Shown here: piece after piece, positions 48,692 through 63,169 of the stretch | Position numbering within the stretch: the stretch's first letter is position 1 | Layout: each line of letters begins with the position of its first letter | Assembly (NCBI GenBank): GCA_945643635.1 | Contig: CALZFC010000005.1 | Span: 9,514,501-9,578,500 of the forward strand | Source of the DNA: Allodiplogaster sudhausi | Lineage: Eukaryota; Nematoda; Chromadorea; Rhabditida; Diplogasteridae | Direction: 5' to 3' | Length of the DNA: 64,000 bases | Program-made: the position numbers and the translations under genes | The notes under the pieces: generated by a model | What the model was told of the DNA's origin: nothing | Database searches by the model: none | Seen by the model: the letters and a program-made list of their open reading frames with translations, nothing else

Positions 48692-50406
48692 TGCCACCGG
48701 TATTACAACTGCTAGCTTCATCTACGAACACTAGCTTCATATCCACCGAAATTGTTTTCGAAACTCGTCGTTCCAAAAACCGCTCGGCGCATGACAGCCG
48801 TACAAAACAACCCTTTCATATAGTTCCAGCAAAAGATGAAAGCGGCCTGGGATGATGGGCAGACATTTTTAATAGGATGATGCAAGAGAGAACCAACAAA
48901 AGCTGCTAGCAACCCAGGCAAACTTATTGCAAAGGATAGAAAAGAGAGCAATAAAACGTTGCCAAGAAGAGGGCTTTTCGCAAGGCAATATGATGAAAAT
49001 AATGGCAATATCGCATGTTTATGAGAACTAAAAAAATGGGAAAAATAATTAAAATAAGAGTAGATAATAATAAAAATGAAATGAACCAAACCTCACGAAG
49101 ACTCTCTTTGGTGTGCGCGCTCTCTCGACGACCGGTAGTGCTGCACTGGAAAGAAAAGAAGATAAACTAAGATATCACAGTAGAACGGAATCAAACACTT
49201 CCCATACCATCTCGATCTCTCTCTCTCTCACTTGACCATTAAGAAGAAATTGTGTATGTGTAATAGGTGTGCTGCTCCATGTACATATGTTTGTTATGTT
49301 GAGATGTGTATTTGAATGATAAGCATATGGATGACCGTACACAGCTGTACTTATTGTGAGTTTCCAGTTTCCACCAGTGTTACCTGTCCATTGACAGGCA
49401 GATCTCTCAATTCGAGCGTGGACGCCGTGGAAGAGATCAAGACGGGCGCACTCACTAGATCCGTCGAGTTCTTCTCCCCAGAAGAAGACTTGCTGTCTTT
49501 CCTCTTGCTGCCGCCCCCTCCGCCACCCAGCCACGACCCGATCAGATCGAGTGCCGATCTCGACATCTTCCTCGAGTTGCTGTTCGCGAGAGACGACGCG
49601 CCCCCTAGACTGGCCGGGTTTCCGCCTGCGTAGCCGCCGGCATTCCCTCCGGCAGACAACAGCTGCTCTCTACTCTTTGCGCGCTCGCGTTGCTCGGCAG
49701 CGCGTAAGTTCTCAAGAGCGCACACGAGTTTCTCAGCAGCGTCAATCTTGAATTGGTCCTCGCGCGAAAGAGTGGGTACTGTAGGTGAATGAGGGGGCGG
49801 CGGTGGCTGGACGTCTTCTTCCATGAGTGCTGGGAGGGGAGTGCATTCAGATGTTGGCGACGCTGTCATGGGTGGATGGGACATGCTGGGCGCAGCAAGG
49901 AAGTGGTCAGAGGGATGGTAGCTGTGATGATGTAGCCGTTGGAGACCATCCAAGGACAGCGCACGGCCCGACGTGGCTATCGAGGGGGGAGAAGAAGGCT
50001 CGTGATGCCGTGGCAGGCCGCGAAGTCTCTGTTGTTGCCGAAAGGGGGGCGTGGCTTCGGCTGAAGGGGGATGATATGGCGGAGATAAACGAAAAGGCGC
50101 TGGCGCCAACGTGGCGCCCGATGCCCTTCGGACGCCAGCGCCGTATTGCTTCTCCATGCCGATGGGGACGATGCGCTGACGAACCTCGTGAAGGTCGTCG
50201 TCTTGGCAAGGGCAGCGACCAAAGGGAACGGCACCAACGGGTTCAGAATGCTCCCCGGCTAGGTCAGAGGAGGAGGAAGAATAGGAGTAGGCAGACGAAG
50301 AGGAGGTAGCCGAGGACGGGGAGGAGAGACCGCCGCCGGCGCCCGAGGAAAAGACGTCCGCGGCCGAACGACCGCGCCGCGGCGGCGACAGCAACTGCTG
50401 AGGCAT
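43344..50406 (-). CDS. RAP1GAP: Rap1 GTPase-activating protein, 1046 aa
   Basis: GTPase-activating protein that switches off Rap-type small GTPases. Nineteen phase-consistent exons: 49384-50406, 49092-49145, 47687-47792, 47459-47541, 47144-47288, 46813-46924, 46533-46587, 46304-46411, 46100-46169, 45896-46008, 45640-45744, 45369-45527, 45118-45275, 44801-45010, 44481-44639, 44317-44422, 44087-44184, 43811-43915 and 43344-43515 (TGA). The 341-codon first exon is disordered (Ser, Gly, Pro, His). The conserved part runs from [19 protein letters not shown] through [22 protein letters not shown] and [12 protein letters not shown] to [16 protein letters not shown], which carries the catalytic Asn thumb, then [14 protein letters not shown] and [19 protein letters not shown]. 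Serine-rich linkers and a C-terminal coiled coil ([19 protein letters not shown]) follow. Human Rap1GAP is shorter because it lacks the long N- and C-terminal extensions. ATG 50406 is the first in the open frame; non-coding or further coding 5' exons may exist. Confidence 0.93.
47796..47838. repeat. (GA)n run adjoining a Rap1GAP 3' splice site
   Basis: On the transcribed (minus) strand this is a CT run that continues directly into the CTGCAG acceptor of exon 47687-47792. Confidence 0.9.
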
Positions 50407-51862
50407 TGGAGAGAGTGAGGAGAGTAAATGACGAGTCCCTACCGTCTTCCGATTCCTCACGACGTCTCAGACCATCAAGATTTCTACAACTCGAGGAATC
50501 AAGAATATCCAGATTGGTATGAAATCGACGCGATAAAATCATAATATTCGAAAAAAGCAAGGGTTCAGGAGCTCCTCACTAGTGGCACGGCATTTAAAGA
50601 GTTCAAAATGATTACGACATTGTAAAAGAAAGGAATAGTTATTCCATTTAAACAAGAACGGTTGAGGGGGACGAAAGAAACGTTGCAAGGAAAGCTGGAA
50701 AACGATTCCTTATATACCCACAATGTGATACGAAAACGATGAATTCGACTAATACTCCCACTCTCGTCCTTTCATCTCTCTCTCTCTTTCTCTCTCTTTC
50801 TCGCTCTCTCTTTCTCTATCTTCCCATCTCTCTTCACACATTCTAACAATCACACGTCGTCTGCCCACTTTTTGCATATTATTAGCACTCGCAATATGCA
50901 GACAAACCTTGTCACACATTTCCTACACCGCAAAAATAGCTGCCATCCAGGTGGCAGTGCATGCCAAAATTCTTGTGGAGAGGTGAATGTAACTGGTCTG
51001 ATTTGCATATCATGGAGGTGGGGCGGAATGATGGATATGAATTTTAGGACTAGGGAAGCGAGAGAGGAAGAGAGAGAGAGAGGGAAGGAGAGAAAGAGAG
51101 AATAGAGACAGAGATTGAGAGAGAGAAGTTATGAGAAGAGTAGAGAGGAATCCTGATCCAGTGACAATGTGTGCCCCTCTAGCCATTCATAACGGCACAT
51201 GCTCCACAGACGACAGTGTCATTCAGAGGGGCAAGCGGATTATGAGCATTGTTGAGAGAGAACGAGAGGGAAGGAGAGAGAGAGGCGAGAGAGCGTGAAA
51301 GAGTGAGAGGGAGACAGAGGGAGAGAGAAAAAGAGGAAAATCGGGCTCACTTACACAAGGATTCTGAGGAAAAGAAACAGCAAAATATGACACAAAATAT
51401 TCTTTACAAAATCAATTCAAGATTAATCAAGAAAAAGAATATCAGAATGAAAGACTAATGGAAAGAGACTGTTACAAAATGCTGGAAATGTGCCAAGTGG
51501 AGCCGCACAATAAAGAGAGATAGAGAAGATATTTCTGAACGGTACGTGTTATGCCCAAAATATTGAGCATGATATCCAAAATGAGAAAGGTCGATCTGAA
51601 ATACATGGCGAGTCAGCGAGAGAGGATGAAGAGGAAATATTTTTGAAACTCAGAGAAGGAGAGAGAGTGAGAAGAAAGAGAGAGTAGAGATAGAGAGGGA
51701 GTGGGAAGCAGAGTGAAAAAGAGAGGGAGGAAAGAAATAAAGAGAACGTAAGGAGCAAAGAGGATAAATATAAAGCTGATGGTCACGGTATCATAATGCT
51801 GCTGTGTAGACATAGGGAAGAAGCACGGACGTGGCTATTGCGATGCAACAATAGAGTCAGGA

Positions 51863-51893
<31 letters not shown>

Positions 51894-53850
51894 GAGAGAT
51901 GGAGAGATAGAGGCAGATAAAGAGAAAGAGAGAGAGGGATGAAGGCAGAGAAAAAGAGAGAAATGAAGGCAGAGCAAGAGAATGGATGTCCAGAGTGCGG
52001 AAACGGTCCTGCGGCTGTTCAATCGTGGCGGATCCCAAATTGGGTAAATGAGAGAGGAAGAGGGAGGGAAGCCTCTGCCACCGTGGACATTCATGCGAGT
52101 AGAGGCTTCATGTGTGGACAGCCATCACCAAACAGCAGCTACTCTGAAGGAGGTAAAGAGTGAAGAGAGTGGAGGGAGAGACAGATCGAGAGAAAGAGAG
52201 AACTAGAGAACGAGAGAAAGAGAGAAAGAGAGAAAGAGAGACAAAGAAGCTTCTTCCTGCCGAAAGAGAACACATGTAGAAAAGCGTGTGCTAATTCACA
52301 GTCGGCTTCTTCTTTAGAAGATGATCATATAAAGTGACTAAAAAGGCACAGTCGGCGCACTCAAAGAAGAACATAGTAAGCAAACGAAAACGTTGTGTGG
52401 GGTCAGAAATTGTGAGTACGCGAGAGAGAGAGAGAGAGAGAGAGGAGGGAGAGAGGGAGAGAGAGAGTGAGAGAGTGAGAAAGAGAGAGAGTGAGAGAGA
52501 GAGAGGAGGGAGAGTGGAGAGAGACAGGGAGAACAATATGCGAAATGTTTTGTTGCTTTGCGCTTTGTGAAACGACGATCTGTTAGTTGCATTAGTGACC
52601 GCGAACGCTAATTTTACCCATGCTATTCTTTCTTTATCTCTTTCTCTATTTCTCTCTCTCTCTCCCTCTATTTCTATTGTGTCAACCACTCTGTCACAAT
52701 CTTGCTACATAACGCGCTTTACCAGTTTCACAATTGTACATCAGAAAGAAGAACGCATTTTCACTGTTTTTTTCTCATTCTCTCGCGTCCACTTTAAAAA
52801 GATCGAGAGCGCTTTAGCGTGAGAAAAGAATGAATAGAAAGTGGGAGAGGGATTGGCGGGATTGGAGAACCCGGGCCGGCCGGAAAGTTGCAAGTGGACG
52901 AGCACCGGAAATAATGGAAAGACGCCTCAGGGGCGGTCGGAGGAATTATGACCACGAGTTAGGAAAATAGGAGCAGGATGACGAGGATGGTGTACCACGC
53001 ACTGGATTAGAGGGAGAGAGATAGGGAGAGAGAGAGAAAGGAGGAGAGTATATTCTCGGTCTGCACGCCAAGCAACGGCCTACTTTGTTGTATTGTTCTC
53101 CTTCTTCAGCCTCTACTTGGTCACGATGTTCTTCTCCCGTCTTAGGAGTGTCCTCTTCCTGTTTATTTCTTTTGATCTTTTCCTCACTCTCACTCTTTCT
53201 CTGCCTCTTTTCTCTCTCTCTTGTTCTACTTCTCTCTCTCCCTCTCTCTCTCTCATACTCTCCTCTCCACGCATTCCTCATCGCGGCTGCCTTGCCCAGA
53301 TCGTCTCACATATGCCGCCAGACGTGCATGCGGTCACTGTGAGCCATATAACAATGGACAGCTAGTCGGTGTGAGAGAGAAGAGAGAAAAAGAACAGAAA
53401 GAGACAGAGGGGAATAGAGAGTGGGGGAGAGAGTGCAGTTTCGGAGAGAGTCAGAGAGTCAAGGAAGCCACTCGGAGATGATGAGGCGCATGGATATACA
53501 AAAACAATGAATGAATGGCCTTATGCAGTCACTCTGACACTGTGAGGAGACTGCGTGATCGGCCGAGCTTTCGTACACTATTCATCTCCCTCTCTCGTCA
53601 TCTCCTCTCTTTCTCTTCCACTCTCTCTCACATTTTCTCTCTCTCTTTTCTTTCTCTCACTCTCATTCTCTTTCTATTTTCTCTTTTCCTCTCCCTCTAT
53701 TTTTTTTTCTTTTCCTCTCAATATCGCACTCTCTCATCACCCCCTCTCTCTGTACGCGGCATCCTACTCCGAGCCATTTTGTCGCCCCGAAAGTGCATTG
53801 ACTCTCGGTCTCTTCCGATCGACTTCATTCATCATGCGATTATTGCCCCC

Positions 53851-53851
53851 T

Positions 53852-53911
<60 letters not shown>
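53851..53911. repeat. (CT)n microsatellite
   Basis: About 60 bases of CT dinucleotide with one TTT interruption. Confidence 0.95.
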
Positions 53912-53914
<3 letters not shown>

Positions 53915-55314
53915 TGACAGCCATGGAGACCTCCCGGGGCCGTCTTCTAAATGATTGATGAATCTTCTCTCCAGTCCAATCCGGTCAATCAGCGATTCGC
54001 CCGGTCAATACTACTGCCGCAGGAGTGCGGATTGCATGGGAAAGCATGGAAGAGAGGAAGGAGACAGGCTTAATTGGAAGGATCCCGACGGCAGCAGAAG
54101 TGCCACACGGACTTATCCACACTCTCGGCTCTAGGCATGGCTTTGTTCTCTTTCTCTCTCTCTATTTCATTCTCTTTCTCTCTTCCCCTCTTTCTCTGTC
54201 TCTCTCTCTCTCTCTCTCTCATCACCCACTCCCGCCGTTCGTCAACAACCGAGCGGGCCTGATTAGCTCTGAGAGCGCACCGCCCGAGGCGCCCATGCGA
54301 ATATCCACATGCGAACACACGCCATCGGGCATCACGTATTGCGCAAGGATCAAAGAGAGTGAGGGGGAGAGGGAGGAAGGAGAGCGAGAGAGAAAGAAAG
54401 ATAGAAAGAGAGGGGGATGAGAGAGTGCGAGAGAGAGAGGAGAGCGAGAGAGAGAGCAAGAGCAAGATGATTAAACGACATTTCAGTTGCATACAAGTTG
54501 TTGGCTAATAAGCAAGCGAATCATAAATCACCTTGAAATTCTTTATCACCATCATTCTCTTTTCTCTCTTGAACGGGTCGAGATCGTGTTGCGTGATCGT
54601 GGATAGTGAGGAAAATGTTGATGGAGGGGACCATCAATAAGGTTGATAGAGAGATGGAAAGTGTGGCAGAGATGTGCAGAACGAGAGAAAGATAGCGAGA
54701 GGGGGAGAGGGAGAGAGGGAACAGATGATCAAAGGAGGATAAAAGAGTTGGATGCCTGAGGACATGGAATGCCTTCCACATGTAGCGAGCGAGAGAGGGT
54801 GGGGAGAGAGAGGGAGGGAGCGAGGGAGAGAGAGAAAGAGATAAAGAAGTGGAATAAAGAAATGCCCGTGGGAAGCCGCGAGATCCGAGGAAAGAACTGG
54901 GTTGCTGACAAGCGGAGGCGGTGAGTTGAGTTAGATGGAGGAGAGGGGTAGCAGGTTGTAAAGAGACTGCCAAGTAATAAGAACATGAAAGCATGGAGAG
55001 AGAGAAAGAGTGGAGAGAGAGAAAGAAAAGAAGCAGAGAAGCTCTGCTAGGAGATGCTTTAGCGAACGCCACCTGCCGCTTTCTCTACTTCCAGAAGATG
55101 GAGCAAAACAAGACAAGTATCTGTGCTCACGAGTAGATGCTCAGGGGTAGTAACAAATGGAATGGTGACGATGGAGCACTGGAGAGATGCTGAGGAACAG
55201 GAAATCAAGAGTTATAGAAGGAGAGAGAGAGAGAAATACAGGAGGGGTGAAGAGAGAGAGAGAGAGAGAGAAGCAGGAGGGGTGAAGAGAGAGAGAGAGA
55301 GGCAGGAGGGGTGA

Positions 55315-55346
<32 letters not shown>

Positions 55347-56183
55347 TGTGTGATACGAGGAAGAGGGAGAGATGTAAAATCCGGATGATGATCAACGTCC
55401 GTGTGACGAGATTAATTATCAGGAAAGATGAAGGCACATAGATTGAGAAGAAGCTCGAGTATAATGAATAAAGATGAAAAAAAGAGAGAGCGATGACCGA
55501 TGCACTTATGAATAATGGATTATGTAAGTCCCGAGGCTGTGCGATGGAAGAGAGAGGGAAAAATAAATGAGGGCAAGGATGCTCCGTTTTGAGTGTCTGT
55601 CTGTGTGTATGCAAGGAAAGAAGCAATCAGCAGAGGTTGCATCTAAAACGAACATCGTTTCATGAATTTTATCTCTGCATCTCTCTCATTCTCCCTTTCT
55701 CTCACTCTCTCTCCATAATCATCTCGCTTTGTCTCTCGCGCTCACTCCCCCGCTCTACGTTCTATTCCTCCCCCTCTCCTTCCCTCTCTCTCTTTCTCTC
55801 CCTCTCATCCTCCCTCTCTCGCCCGGCTATCTATCAGTCCTCTGCTATGTACACGAAGTCGACCTCTTTCCGATTAGTTCCATCCTAAACACGCGCTTTC
55901 TGAAAACGTTGACTTTTTTTCTTGAAATAATCGGAAGAAGGAGGCTCCGTGTCACTGCTTAATTCCCATCGGAATTACAGGAAAGACAAGCGCTAATCAG
56001 ATGTACGATTTAAAGAGAGATGATGAAGCAGAACACGCGTTGGGAAAGTGACACGAAGGAAAATGTTTGGGAGTATACATCGAAAATGTTTCTCTTTCTA
56101 ACGACAAATTTACTCTTAGTTGAAAAATAATTTAGCGGCAAGTCAAGACTCCAGGAAAATATGGCTAAGAAAATACATATGTA

Positions 56184-56665
56184 CAGTATCGCCCAACATT
56201 TCAGGTACGCATATTAATTATATTAATTATATTAATATAAATAATTTCAATTGATTTTTCAGCGCTCATGGCGCATTTCAACGTAGTTTTCTGTACAAAC
56301 TAGACTAATTCGATGCAGATAAATACGTTGGAAACATTAGTTTCTCAAAGAAAGTAGACACTGACGAGAAAATTCATGTTTTAGACCGAAATCCATTTGA
56401 AAATGCAGCGTAATTGCGCATTTAGTGCAGCGCAATTGCGCTGCATATTTCAACTAATTTCGGGCTAAAACATGAATTTTCTCGTCAACGTCTATTTTGA
56501 TTGAGAAACTAATGTTACTAACGTATTTATCTGCATCGAATTAGTCTAGTTTGTACAGAAAACTACGTTGAAATGCGCCATGAGCGCTGAAAAATCAATT
56601 GAAATTATTTATATTAATATAATTAATATAATTAATATATGTACCAGAAATGTTGGGCGGTACTG
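56184..56665. mobile_element. 482-bp mariner-type foldback element
   Basis: The element begins CAGTATCGCCCAACATTTC and ends GAAATGTTGGGCGGTACTG, inverted termini with one mismatch over this length, flanked by TA on both sides (56182-56183, 56666-56667). The CAGT start and TA target duplication are typical of Tc1/mariner elements. The two halves pair along almost their whole length around a GCAGCGCAATTGCGCTGC-like centre, so the whole element is a hairpin with no coding capacity. Confidence 0.88.
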
Positions 56666-56851
56666 TATGTACTGAGGAAAAATGGTGTATTTGGAAGACT
56701 TCCAGAAGCGTGATTTCAAGTTGTTACATGGAAGAAGCCGAAGGGGTGACTGTAAAGGGAAAGAATGCCGTGAGTGTGAGTGATCTGGACACACCTTCGG
56801 AGAAATGCAAGCAGGTCTTTAATTTACGGGGAACTTTGGCAGGGGAAGAGG

Positions 56852-56892
<41 letters not shown>

Positions 56893-56937
56893 AAAGAAGG
56901 AAAGAAAGAGTTATAGAGAGACAGAGATAGAGAGAGC

Positions 56938-57000
<63 letters not shown>
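56852..57000. repeat. (GA)n microsatellite
   Basis: Two long GA runs, about 56855-56889 and 56944-56994, joined by a purine-only segment. Confidence 0.95.
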
Positions 57001-57002
<2 letters not shown>

Positions 57003-57505
57003 GAGGATTGACTGCTAGAGGCTAGAGCGCGGAAGAGTGAAGAGAACGAGAGATGTAAATGAATGCAAGTAGAGAAACCACGAATAATAACACGGCCATG
57101 ACAACAGTGTATCTTTTTTTCCGGACGTCTTTAAACGATGCCAGAAATGAGGCTAGCATGGAGCATCATAGCAAAAAGTAAAGGAAAGGAAAAAGGGAAG
57201 AGCGAGATATAAAGTAGTGATTAAAATGAAAGTTAAAGGATAGACTAGGCAAACTTGACAGCTCGAATTGATGAAATAGAAAATGTGAGTATACCAATGA
57301 GTGAGATCGAAACTAAGATAAATAATTTTCTAGCGATGACTTTTGCACTTTTGATATACATATAAATATGTGCACTATTAACCACTAAACAAACTAAGCA
57401 AACGAATGGCCAGGATACTCCTGCCTTTTCAGGGATGGTGAGGGAGATGATATCGGAGGTGGTATCTGTTGAACGTTTGGAACCATGAGAGGAGTGGGTG
57501 ATTGC

Positions 57506-57540
<35 letters not shown>

Positions 57541-58482
57541 TATAAAAGTAAGAGAAAATGAGACAACGAGACGAAGAGACTCCGTTGCCAGGGTGTCCTT
57601 CAGGGGAGCGACTGAGGGCACTCATGTCGGTCGTTGGGGCAAGGGCGCTGACCGCAGTAGGGTTGGTTGTGGGCAAGAGAGGAGAGAGAAAAAGAGAGAG
57701 AGAGAGAGAGAGAGGGGGGAGAGAGAGAGGGAGAGATATGCAGAGGCAGAGAGAACACAATCAGGAGGGCCAATCGGATTCATTGTGCTGTTTCCCTGTT
57801 TGTGCGTGTTCCGAGTGTATGGAAAGGCGCCAGAGCGGAATGCCCCAGGCAGAGCTAATGGGTGTGACGAGACGAAGGCAGAACAAGACATGACAGGGGA
57901 GAGAGATAGAGAGAGGGAGAGAGAGCAGAGGGGCACGAGGTTAAAGGAGGGGGATGGAGGAGAGAGAGCATGAGAAGTAGAGACAGATGGAGCTAGAGAG
58001 AGATAGAGGAAGAGAAAGAATAAAAAGAGAACGAGGAAGTTGAAGGTCGAGAAAGACACTACTGTTTTTTATTGTCACCAAAATGCAAATTTTGACCTGG
58101 ACACAAGATTAGGGAAATTAGTTATACGCTTGTGATCACCCGCATGACTAATAATTTAGTTTCCAAAAAAAAACAATCTGCAAAAATAGGCTCACAAGCA
58201 CCTAAAAGATTCATTTTTTTAACTTTAATTAATTCAGAATTGTAAATTTAAAAAAGGCGTTAATAAATGTGCATGGGGACGGCGTTCAATTTAAATATGA
58301 CGTGTCCGGAAGAATAGACGTCGCAGATGGCCTCTGAGGAATGAGGCAAGCGAGATCCTATAAACGTACACATACACGTTGCGGCTGCTGCCAATAAACA
58401 TTGACATTAGCAGAGAATGACGAGGGGCCATCAATGGAACGGGCACTTGCAAGAAAAGAAAGGGACGAGACGGGGTTGGAGT

Positions 58483-58528
<46 letters not shown>

Positions 58529-59139
58529 ATGTGGAGTTCAGAGACAGTTAAAGAGAGAGAGAGAGAGAGAGAGAGCGAGCTGAGGAAAGAGAGACTAACG
58601 ATGAGTGAACAATGCAGTGGCAATAGATAGAAAAGATCTCTTTCCCTCTTCCTCTCTCTCCGTCTTTGCCACATCCTCCCTTTGTCTCATGTTCCTTTGA
58701 TCATTCTCAACCGTTGGAGATGAGCAGGAACTTGACCAGCTGAGCGCGGGTTCCGTAACAAGCCGAATTGCGCCAAGTTCCTCTGTTTCGGACTCCCTCC
58801 GCCTCCCTCCGCTATCTCTTTCTCCCCCTCTCTCCCTCCCTCTCTCTCTCTCACTCCCTCCCTCCTAAATCATCTCTATCTCTGCCAATCTCGTCACTCC
58901 ACCTTTCCCTCTAGATCGCCCTCTCTCACTCTGACCCTCTTCCTCTCTTCATCTGCTTGCCCATCTCTCCCAAGCCATACGTTAATTGTAAGTGGTCATT
59001 AATACCGCCGGGGCAACAAACGGTCGCAGAGGGGAACAAATGAGAAGAAAGCTGGAGTGGAAAAGAGAGCGTGAAGGGGGAGAACAGAAAGATGGAGAGG
59101 AGCACAGAGACAGTGAGAAAAAGAGGGATATGGAAGAGA

Positions 59140-59185
<46 letters not shown>

Positions 59186-60307
59186 TAGATCGAGCGCGAA
59201 TTGTCGTTGCTTGCTAGCAAACGAGCCCTCGCTGATTGGCGGCTGATTTATCGCATGGGACCACTTCTTACGATTAGCTCTTTCCTGGCACTCTCTCTCT
59301 GTTTCTCTCTCTCTCTCTTTCTTTCTCTCTATCATGTTCGCCCTCACTCTCTTTTCCCCGCATACCTCTCTTCCTTCCTCGGGCACCTTGACCGCCTCCA
59401 TTCTCACGCCAGTGTCCACGGAAACAGTGAATCAAGGTTGAATAGGTTTACGTGATTGCATTGTGACAGAATGTCTCTTGAAATTATATAGGGCGTTTAA
59501 TATTTAAAATAAAATGAAAAATAAATAATGTGACAGAGTTCTTCTGAACGCTAAAACTGAGGAGCTCCCAGATATCACGGATATTATATGGCAGCACGGG
59601 GATGAGGAAGTAACCCTGTGATAGGTGGGAAGAGAGAAAGACGCCTCGGGCAGTTGTGCAAACGAAGTGGAGAGCGAGCATGGTTCTGTCACTCAATCGG
59701 GGAACAAAGGGTTAGAAAGAGAGTTAGAGAGAGAGAGAGAAAGTGAGAGAGAGTGAAAGTGAGAGAGAAAAGAAATGATTATGACAAAATGATGACGCTT
59801 TTGTTTGAAAAGGCGGAAGCAAAAGGGCGCCATTTGTGGTGCTTTTTCGCCATTTTGAACAGGCGCATTGCAATGAAAAAAGAAGCGTAAAGAGGATTCG
59901 AAAAAGTCACAAATATTAAAAGGGCCACGATGAAGTTGGACCATTGTCTTCATGCCATTCCTTGATATAGCAATGTTCTATTTCATACCATTAATATAAT
60001 AAGTGTTGAATACTACTTGTAAGCGAGAAACATTAAGAAAGTCATTGATGTCATTTTAAGGTGGGGAATAAAACAAAGGCGAAAAGCTGAATAAGAGGGA
60101 TAAGATGGGAGTGAGATGAAACCAGCGAATGCCATTCGGTCCATGCTATTCACCCTGAGGGATCTATCTGAAGGCGTAAAAGGGGGGGAGGGTGCACATG
60201 TGGCGAGGGCTCGAGGCAATCTGCGCTGCATCGGAACGTATGCAGCGCAAATTGGACGACGAGTCTGCCCTCAGTGACAGGAAGAGCACTGCGATAATAC
60301 AGAGAGG

Positions 60308-60353
<46 letters not shown>

Positions 60354-61529
60354 GGTGAGAGAGAAAGAGGGAGAGAGAGAGAAAGAGGGAGAGAGAGAGA
60401 AAGAGGGAGAGAGAGAAAGAGGGAGAGGGAGACGAGAAAGAGAAAATAAGAAAGAGGAAGAGGTTGAGACGGTTCCTGTTGCCGGAAGACACCGGCCAAT
60501 CTTGGCACCTTTACTCTCCATGTCGTATCTCTCTTTCTCTTTCCTTCACTCTCTCTCTCATTCTCTCGTTTTCTCATTCTCACCTTTCTTCCTTGGTGTG
60601 ACTATTTTTCTCAGTTCATCCCATCCCCTCTTCATTCCCAGCATGGCAACAAACGGGATTTCCTCTTTTTCTATTCTGCCTTGTTCCATTTCTGCCAATT
60701 GCAGTGAGAGAAAGCGAGAGAACAAATTAGCTCTCTCTCATCAGTAAAGGAGTTCTAAGGAAAAAGTCTTGTTATTTCGCGAGAACGGGAGAGATTGCGC
60801 AGAGAAAGAAAGAGAGAAAAGGAGATTTCCGGGAAAAATGCGCAGAAAAATACGGTAGGATTCAACTTTTGCCTGATACATCTCTGTAACGAAGATAAAG
60901 CGCTTTTCTCAGCGACAATTCATCCGAAAGAAAAGGAAAGGACGAGAAAACTTGGCGGCTAGACAAAAGTACACTTTCTTTCTCCTACACCTTTCTCGGC
61001 AGAAGAAGCAGAAATAGAGAAAGAGTGCAACATGACACGCTTTCGCTTCTTTTCATCGGTACAATATATTTTTAGCGAAACAAATCGTCCTGCTTTTTTT
61101 ATTTTCTTCCTTATGTTAGGTCTGCCCGAGCAAAAATGTCTTGCCTTTTCTGCCAGGCAGCATTTCTCAAATAAAATTTTTTCCAGTCGATCTTGGGCAG
61201 ACATTATTAGTATCCTGCCCTTGAGAGGAGAAAGAAGGACGTCTGAATGAGTTCAAAATTAATTGTCAGGTATGTGTTTTTTTTTTAATTAGAAAAAAGG
61301 ATCTAGGCGTTGAAATGTAGAAAAAAAGGCTTGTCATTTCCTCAACATTCGGCAATAGATCTCTCTCGTGACAAGAGTCGCAGAGGCGCTCCGACAACAC
61401 ACACGAAGATACAAACATGCTCTCGGGCGATGCTAAACTCAGTTAGTGCAATCCCTCTCTTTCTTTGCTTCCCTGCGAACTCTCTCTCTCTATCTCTCGC
61501 TCTCTTTCTCTCTCTATCTCACTGTGTCT

Positions 61530-61570
<41 letters not shown>

Positions 61571-62940
61571 CTCAGTATACTATCCATTTCGAAAGATCAC
61601 CTCCACCCGCCGGATGTGGCAGTGACAGCAGGAAGGACGCAAGCGAAGAAGGCAATTAATGAGGGAGGCAGATTCCGACACTTTGAATTATCTTTCCACT
61701 CTCTCACTCTTTTTCGTCTCCCTTTCTTTATACCGCTTTCGTCTATATATTTTTTACTTAAAAAAAAATACGATCGAATTCGCTGTCTGTTCGTTCAGGA
61801 AAGAAAGCAATAGCACTTTAACTAAAAGTGTAAAATTAACTAAAGTATTTTCGCCAAAACGGTTTCCTACATCTCAAACAGTACTGAGCGTGAAATAAAA
61901 AGGGCGCGATGAAAGAGCGAGAAGGCAAGAAAGGGTGATTCATCGGAAACGATGAGAAAAACGTGAACCAAGTGGCTATGCATTTCTGATGGAGGAAGAA
62001 GAAAGAAGTGTGGGTAGCAGGTCTAATAGCTTATAGCTGACAATGAGGAACGTGCTATTTTGCTAATGTTTTTGTCATGACCCCATAAAACAGTGATGAG
62101 AAGATTATATTCTTGGCACGAGGCACGAACGCCTTGAACAGGCCCGCCGGTCACTCCTTCCGAAGATGCAAGGCGTACAACTGATAAGAGGAAGTTCTTG
62201 ACCTTGGGATGATAACAAGAGGGAGAAAGTAGAGAAAGGTACTGAATGTGAGTGATTAGCGAGCAATGACAGGAACTTTTAGCCAGCGTTCTTTTATATA
62301 CATATGTACATACATACATCTACATCTTTCACTCATTTACAAAAGTGATATCTATCATAGAATGGTGACTGATTGACATTTGTGAAGAGGGAAGCAGTTT
62401 GAGAATTTTTGGAGAATAGGGTTGAAGGAGAATTGTCACAATGTTTTGATGGCCAGAAGCAAGGAGGAATGAGGGTAGCTGAACTGCATGAGAAAAACAG
62501 CTTGCATCGACACTAACGAATTTCCTATTGCAAGTGAAACAACAACATTTTCTAATTTAATAAATTTAATAAAATGTTTTAATCGCACAAGGCTTGCAAA
62601 AGAGTATATTTAATTAATGTGTAATTGATGCAACTGTGCACTTGCACTGACACTTCCTCCCACACTGCGCACAAGTCATTCATGGAAAAGCGAGTTAGAA
62701 CTCCTACTTCTAGTAGCCGCAGCAATTTCTAGCAGTTGTATTGTTAGAGAGATGCAAATTTCAGCATTCTACAAGCTAACAAGGCCAACGAGGCAGCTTC
62801 ACCTTTGACTAGCATTTTAAAATAAAAAAAATGACACCGTAATTAGAACAAGAGTGAGAAAAAGTGCAAAGGACGCAACAGCAGTGCAGGGTTATGCAGT
62901 AATCAATTGATAATAGGGAAGGGAGTACAAGAGCGAAAGG

Positions 62941-62981
<41 letters not shown>

Positions 62982-63125
62982 GGAGAACAAGGAGAAATGA
63001 TAGGTTGACAACCGAGAACCTTATGGCGGTCATTACCGATTCTCTTAGCTTTCTTTCTTACAATTAGCCGCTCTCCTTGGCTCCTTTCTGTCTCCTGCTC
63101 TCCTCAAGCGTACTCTCTCTTCTCC

Positions 63126-63169
<44 letters not shown>

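Noticed and set aside
50264..50560. Alternative minus-strand frame starting MILSRRFHT upstream of Rap1GAP
   Set aside because: It overlaps the Rap1GAP first exon in another frame, becomes Ala/Leu-repetitive and does not join any downstream exon.
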